From the NCBI RefSeq assembly GCF_047663525.1, contig NC_092587.1, forward strand, positions 33,223,001 to 33,287,000: a DNA stretch of 64,000 nt. Direction: 5' to 3'. How positions within the stretch are numbered: position 1 is the stretch's first letter; each line of letters starts with the position of its first letter. Source of the DNA: Anas platyrhynchos. Its lineage: Eukaryota; Chordata; Aves; Anseriformes; Anatidae. Below are positions 60,801 to 64,000 of the stretch, one piece after another. Below the pieces are notes generated by a model. That model was not told where the DNA came from. It worked only from the letters and a program-made list of their open reading frames with translations, and searched no databases. A program made the position numbers and the translations under genes.

Positions 60801-63622
60801 GATCTAGTGCAATTAGCTATTTTTTTCTTTTTAGTAGACAAGGACACAATATCAAGAAGATGAATCGCAAAAAACACAAATTTCAAGACAGGTATTTATG
60901 ACATTTTTTCATATCTAAACTCTTTGGAGGCAGACCACAGAAATTTCTTATTTTTTTCCAATACTTCGTGGATTAAAAATAATGCTATCTCTACAGTTTA
61001 AGGTGATTAGTTGGAAAAGAAAGAAATGGTATATTAAGTAGGCAAAAGGAGAGGTGCCACAGTAAAGAAATTTTAGTCTAGTACAGTATGTTGTTGACAG
61101 CACAGTTGAATGACTGTAGGTCTGTTCCTGGCAACACTGATCCTATTAAGTACAAATTGCAGCCTCTGCTTTTTTTTTTTTTTTTTGCCAGTGAGGAAAG
61201 TAGTAGCAGAGAAGATGATGCACGCATAATATTTCTTTACTCTTGATGTGCACTATAAGCCAGGCTGCACCCAAAGTTAGTGATTCTGTAGCCAAAGCTA
61301 ATAGCATTTTGTTACTGTGGCCCCTTTTTGTTCTGTTTACCTACCTAATGTATCCTTTCATTATTTCCCTACTCTTAATCCTACTAACCTCTTAAAACCA
61401 GTAAAAGAAAAATGAAAACTTATAAAAAGTCAGAAGTTAAGTAGATAAGAGAATAGTAAGAAAATTTTAGTTTAGTAGGTAAAGTTATTTTTAATTGCAG
61501 TGGTGGGGAGGGAGAGAAATCAACAAGCCAACTATGAGTCAAGATAATATACCCAGAAATAACATTATCAGAAATAACGTTGTCATTGTTGCCTGTACTC
61601 CTTTAAGTTCTTACAACTACATTTCACCATGTCATCAGTGGTTTGAAAACAAAAGATAGTCTACAACCCTAGTTGGGAAAGAGTGAAGATGCACATCATA
61701 CTGGACAAATGGGCTATTTGTAAAATATAGTTCTGGTTTTATCTTACTATATATCTGAAATTTATCATGTACAAATGAAGCTCTAAAAGCGAGCTTGCAA
61801 TTATTCCCCCAGAAGATTCCAAAAAGAACTGAACCTGACTCCCCTTCCTCCCACCACCAACAGAGCCTGAAACAGCAATTAAGCTGTGCATCAAGCACAC
61901 TGTATATATGATGTTCAGGACAGAATCAAATTTAATTTGAGCTAACAGCACAAGACTATGCTCTAGTTTGCTAGTTCTCTTCTTCCATTAGAAGTTGCAA
62001 CTTACGAGATCTTTTTCTATAACAGCCTTCTGCTTGAGCTGCTCGTCTTCAATGCGCCTCTTCTCTTTGTCTGTTAATTCTGGTTTTACTGCATCTTCAC
62101 ACTCCTTCTGTCCTGAGCTTTCTTTTGATGATAGAGCCTGCAAAGATGTTGTTTCTCAGTAGGTATTTCCCTCACACATTTTCAGAACAGGAGTTACAAT
62201 AAATTCTAAACTTTTAAGAAGTAAAGATCTGCCAAGCATTTTAACAGAAATGTTCTTACTTTAAGATGAAAACAAATTGAAGACATCATTCTAAGCTCAA
62301 AAACATATTTCTGTGAGGAACTGCGAGTCAGAATATTACTTGGGAAATAGAAGATATGTAATTTTTGCAGCACAGTGTAAAATGATCCATGAAAACTGTC
62401 TATATAATCCTGATTCACAGATTCTTCAGTTACTTTCAATTTCTTCAATTATCAAAGACTTTGGGTCTTCATTTGAAATAAAGCTTTATCAAAGAACTTT
62501 AAAAACTACCATTGAAGAGGTAATGCTAGATACTCTTATATTTTAGTAAGATCATAATAATAAGCATTCTTTCCCTGTCACGAAAGAGGTAGACTTGCAG
62601 CAGAGTTTCTGTTCTGCTAGGCTTAAACTGACTTTCTGGTCTGGCATAGCACAGCAAGCAGTGGAACCACAAGCAGCCTAGCAGTTTAGCTTTACTCTGC
62701 TACCAAGAGAATATATCATTTTTCTGATTTTCTGATATACCTGTACTGCTACCTTGTACCAAAACACTAAACATGACTTTAAAAAAAAATCATTAACACA
62801 AGAAATTGAAAAAACACCTGATGGAAGAAGATAAAGCCAGAGAAGCTGGTGTACACATCCAGTCATAATCTGCCAACCCACCATTACACTGGTGTATGCA
62901 TACTCTCCAGAACTAGAAGACATTAAATTACAGATTTTGACTTCAGAGAACTTGAAGTGCCAGCAAAAGCCTATGAGATTGCGTTGAATTCAATTCTTGT
63001 TATAAATTGATACAAACTAAACAGGATGTATTAATTTATATTGGGGCCTATCAACCTTATTACCTGATTAATTTTCTTCAGTTCATTTTTTGCTTCAAAG
63101 TTGTTTGCATCCAGCTCTAGAACTTTTTCATAATCTATGAGAAGATCAGAAAACAACGTTTCAAGTATGAATTATAGGCCTGTAACTGCATCATAAAATA
63201 AGAGCACTGTTCTGGAGATAACCTTTTTCTGTAGTTTCCTAAAAATCACGATATTACAAACAACACTAAGATATTTAATACTGGATAATTCTTTAACTAC
63301 GGACACCTATGGTAATCATTTAGACTTGCTGCTTGAATTTCACCCTCACAGAAGAATATGCAATATGGTATTTCATTATTTTTGTTTACAGATTTTGAAA
63401 ATTAAATTCCTACGTCAAATACACGAATCACACAAGCTTTAGGCAAGCCCACAGGTAAACAATGTGCATGTTTCTTAAGAAATTATTAAATATGACCCAC
63501 CTTCTTTAGCACCTTGAAGATTTTTTAAAGCAAAGCGAGCAGCCCCTCTTCTGGCATAAGCCTTTATGTAATTTTTATCTAAAGCAAGTGCTAAATTACA
63601 ATCAGATTCTGCAACAGAAAAC
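51875..63622 (-). CDS. RPAP3: RPAP3, partial spliced coding region (12 exons, 3' part of gene)
   Basis: R2TP/PAQosome scaffold that links HSP90/HSP70 to PIH1D1 and the RUVBL1/RUVBL2 ATPases for assembly of RNA polymerase II, PIKKs and snoRNPs; cytoplasmic and nuclear. Twelve exons on the minus strand have GT/AG borders and join in one frame: 63501-63622, 63064-63134, 62006-62137, 60633-60760, 59138-59259, 58620-58690, 58355-58477, 56225-56436, 55217-55412, 54443-54540, 53133-53233, 51875-51966. They give 1465 coding bases (488 codons plus one leading base) and a TAG stop. Order of content: end of TPR domain 1, linker, TPR domain 2, PIH1D1-binding segment, acidic low-complexity linker, RPAP3_C domain. 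The carboxylate-clamp residues visible (K and R of KAYARR; K, N, N, K, R of TPR domain 2) are present. The human protein is about 665 residues, so roughly 180 N-terminal residues lie beyond the right edge. Identity rests on recognition of many segments such as ANRAMAYLKIQKYEEAE and IPANSFQLESDFRKL; no database search was run. Confidence 0.96.
53133..53233 (-). CDS. RPAP3: RPAP3 exon: RPAP3_C domain helices
   Basis: 101 bp, acceptor cttctacag, donor AAAAAAA|gtaagt. Across the junction it reads TKEEPSLILEVLQRLSEL and then KRFDMAVMFMSGSEKK, the LQRLSELKRFDMAVMFMS block being almost invariant in the family as I recall it. Seven A residues abut the donor, an oddity but consistent with the KK codons. 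Confidence 0.97.
54443..54540 (-). CDS. RPAP3: RPAP3 exon: core of the RPAP3_C domain
   Basis: 98 bp, acceptor tcccaaag, donor TAC|gtaagt. It encodes QIEPSFYPKLFQKSLDPDLF followed by NQILKILHDFYI, closely matching the conserved C-terminal domain. The upstream intron carries a long (TA)n/(CA)n tract at 54755-54823. Confidence 0.97.
54755..54823. repeat. (TA)n/(CA)n microsatellite in an RPAP3 intron
   Basis: Three TA blocks separated by short TT interruptions, then a (CA) block of about six units. It is self-complementary and likely to extrude or slip. It lies in the intron between exons 55217-55412 and 54443-54540. Confidence 0.97.
55217..55412 (-). CDS. RPAP3: RPAP3 exon: start of the RPAP3_C domain
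   Basis: 196 bp, acceptor tctcttcag, donor AAG|gtatga, ending in phase 0. It encodes LPASVKGISPVLHPSF, a linker, then PAIPANSFQLESDFRKL and KDCPEKLYLYLK. The IPANSFQLESDF motif opens the conserved C-terminal helical domain that contacts RUVBL2 in the R2TP complex. An old CR1 fragment lies about 100 bp upstream of the acceptor, at 55511-55670. Confidence 0.95.
55511..55670 (-). mobile_element. CR1 fragment inside an RPAP3 intron
   Basis: The plus strand has cacctccagggatggggcat and acagcttctctgggcaacct, then gcctcaccactctctgaatg and a match to aaaaccattcccacttttcc: antisense CR1. It lies in the intron upstream of exon 55217-55412, in the same orientation as RPAP3 transcription. Confidence 0.85.
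56225..56436 (-). CDS. RPAP3: RPAP3 exon: acidic low-complexity linker
   Basis: 212 bp, acceptor ttctgtttag, donor TTACA|gtaagt. It encodes KPLRTIPIEVVDDDMPNSDF, a Ser/Thr/Asn-rich stretch, and PKAKQLKIEEIADTSPLQ. The end matches the family segment PRAKVLKIEEVSDTSSLQ; the rest is poorly conserved and probably disordered, joining the PIH1D1-binding region to the C-terminal domain. Confidence 0.93.
56729..56755. other. Perfect GC-core hairpin in an RPAP3 intron
   Basis: ttttggggg, a three-base spacer ttt, then a C run and an A run make a self-complementary stem between A-rich flanks, in the intron between exons 58355-58477 and 56225-56436. Confidence 0.75.
57844..57885 (-). mobile_element. Very short CR1 3'-end remnant in an RPAP3 intron
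   Basis: agatcatagaaacacaaggt followed by tggaaaggacccacgggt resembles the antisense CR1 3' end. Only about 40 bases are recognisable, so this could be part of a more decayed copy. Confidence 0.6.
58313..58340 (-). repeat. T16/A12 tract next to an RPAP3 donor site
   Basis: On the RPAP3 strand the donor gtgagttgttgttg is followed by T16 and then A12 (plus-strand T12 at 58313-58324 and A16 at 58325-58340). The RNA would be a U-rich run able to fold back on the A run. Confidence 0.95.
58355..58477 (-). CDS. RPAP3: RPAP3 exon: PIH1D1-binding segment, frame-neutral exon
   Basis: 123 bp = 41 codons, phase 0 on both sides, acceptor tttttttccag, donor ACA|gtgagt. It encodes ELAEKEQLAQEYKEYPAVL through IVKLIDDPSLLKST. 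By position it corresponds to the human segment that is absent from RPAP3 isoform 2, which fails to bind PIH1D1. Only the start (EL.EK) and the end (VK.ID.P....ST) look alike; the middle is longer and different here (about 34 codons in human, from memory). Skipping would join TKIRN to KPLR in frame. Confidence 0.9.
58620..58690 (-). CDS. RPAP3: RPAP3 exon: capping helix of TPR domain 2
   Basis: 71 bp, acceptor tcacttcag, donor AAT|gtatgt. With the preceding G it encodes DFEAVLKLEPGNKQAINEL then TKIRN. It ends in phase 0, directly before the frame-neutral exon at 58355-58477; the intron between them is only 142 bp. Confidence 0.96.
59138..59259 (-). CDS. RPAP3: RPAP3 exon: TPR domain 2, second and third motifs
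   Basis: 122 bp, acceptor tttgctgag, donor CAAG|gtatga. It encodes YEEAENDCTQALLLDASYSK followed by AFARRGAARVALGKLKEAMQ. The K and R of SKAFARR are the third-helix clamp residues. Size and phase are identical to the exon at 63501-63622, so the two exons are duplicates of one ancestral TPR exon. Confidence 0.97.
59972..59991 (+). repeat. A-rich homopolymer in an RPAP3 intron
   Basis: A run of about 20 A (T on the RPAP3 strand) in the intron between exons 60633-60760 and 59138-59259. Low complexity only. Confidence 0.85.
60633..60760 (-). CDS. RPAP3: RPAP3 exon: TPR domain 2, first motif
   Basis: 128 bp, acceptor ctataacag, donor AA|gtaagt. It encodes GNGYFKEGKYEAAIECYTR, then GIAADGTNALLPANRAMAYL and KIQ. 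This is the first TPR motif of the HSP90-binding TPR domain 2 and it holds the clamp asparagines of GNGYF and PANRA. It is among the best conserved parts of the protein and a strong anchor for identification. Confidence 0.97.
62006..62137 (-). CDS. RPAP3: RPAP3 exon: linker between TPR domains
   Basis: 132 bp = 44 codons, phase 0 at both ends, acceptor ctttgcag, donor CTC|gtaagt. It encodes a charged, probably helical linker starting ALSSKESSGQKECED and ending KQKAVIEKDL. The K of EKD is the first carboxylate-clamp residue of TPR domain 2; the clamp asparagine follows in the next exon (GNGYF). The middle of this linker diverges from the mammalian protein as I remember it. Confidence 0.93.
63064..63134 (-). 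CDS. RPAP3: RPAP3 exon: end of TPR domain 1
   Basis: 71 bp, acceptor ctcatag, donor CAG|gtaata. With the preceding G it encodes DYEKVLELDANNFEAKNEL then KKINQ, the capping helix of TPR domain 1. The paralogous exon at 58620-58690 is also 71 bp with the same entry phase. Confidence 0.95.
63501..63622 (-). CDS. RPAP3: RPAP3 exon: TPR domain 1, second and third TPR motifs
   Basis: 122 bp, starting with the last base of a split codon and ending with the first base of the next (GAAG|gtgggt donor, ttaatag acceptor). It encodes FSVAESDCNLALALD... through KAYARRGAARFALKNLQGAKE. The K and R of KAYARR match the third-helix carboxylate-clamp residues that bind the EEVD tails of HSP90/HSP70. This is the most 5' exon in the window. 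Its length and phases equal those of the exon at 59138-59259, its counterpart in TPR domain 2. Confidence 0.95.
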
Positions 63623-64000
63623 CTATTAAAAAAAAAAAGTGAATTAGTGAACACATCTAGGAAACAAAAAATAAAACCTCAGCATTACTCAGCAAGTTAC
63701 TCCTTCCTAAAGTGATAAATTTTCAGGCTTCACAAGGGGTATAGAACAAGTGTTTAAACACCTCTTGATTCAGAATACATGGGAAAAGCAAAGGAAAACA
63801 GATGTCAGCAATCTCTACTGCAACAAAAAGAATAACCAACTCCCCTATACCCTTAACTTCCCCCAAAAGAAATTAAAACCTTAAAAATAGAGATCATAGA
63901 ACCATAAAGGCAAGTTGGATGCTAAACTTCTGTTTTTCCTTTTTTTGAAGTCTTGTGCTATAACATAGAAGGTGGCAAACTTAAAGCACGAAAAGACAGA
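63623..64000 (-). other. RPAP3: RPAP3 intron (partial)
   Basis: Intronic sequence upstream of the first visible exon. It begins on the minus strand with the A/T-rich acceptor tract ending ttaatag. The expected preceding exon (start of TPR domain 1, EKGNKYF type motif) is not found before the window edge. Confidence 0.85.

Noticed and set aside
1..64000. CRISPR arrays, operons, rRNA or tRNA genes
   Set aside because: None seen; the window is vertebrate nuclear DNA and its repeats are microsatellites and retroelements.

Overview
The window looks like a piece of a bird nuclear chromosome. Several CR1 LINE fragments are present, one of them ending in the avian-type 3' tail of ATTCTATG repeats. 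Two solo copies of a roughly 1.08 kb GC-rich, ERV-type LTR are recognisable as a kind common in bird genomes. The sequence is otherwise AT-rich with microsatellites. The only gene I can support is a spliced vertebrate gene on the minus strand. I cannot name the species.

Layout. From 1 to about 51.3 kb I find no coding gene. This stretch reads as an intergenic gene desert holding decayed CR1 copies (553-740, 6455-8060, 23131-23860 and 34911-35930 on the minus strand; 42873-43136 on the plus strand), two solo LTRs in the same orientation (8939-10016 and 46442-47521), microsatellites, a near-perfect 34-bp inverted repeat (8145-8242), two strong G-quadruplex motifs and a 7-bp minisatellite. From about 51.3 kb to the right edge the window holds the 3' three-quarters of RPAP3 (RNA polymerase II-associated protein 3), transcribed right to left. 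I resolved 12 coding exons by matching splice sites and reading frame. They join without a frame break into 488 codons plus one leading base, from about residue 180 of the family to the stop codon at 51875-51877. The upstream exons (the N-terminal region and the start of the first TPR domain) lie beyond 64000.

Function. RPAP3 is the TPR scaffold of the R2TP/PAQosome co-chaperone. Its two TPR domains hold the C-terminal tails of HSP90 and HSP70, a segment after TPR domain 2 binds PIH1D1, and the C-terminal RPAP3_C domain docks on the RUVBL1/RUVBL2 ATPase ring. The complex assembles RNA polymerase II, PIKK kinases and box C/D snoRNPs. The carboxylate-clamp residues visible in the translation are intact, so the gene appears functional.

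I did not find an exotic new system. The observations most worth a second look are: a frame-neutral RPAP3 exon at the PIH1D1-binding position with a U-rich tract just past its donor; the duplicated 122/71-bp exon pair that records duplication of the TPR domain; the isolated hairpin at 8145-8242; an array of direct AGGTTA half-sites at 31897-31947; and the G-rich block around 19.7-19.9 kb.
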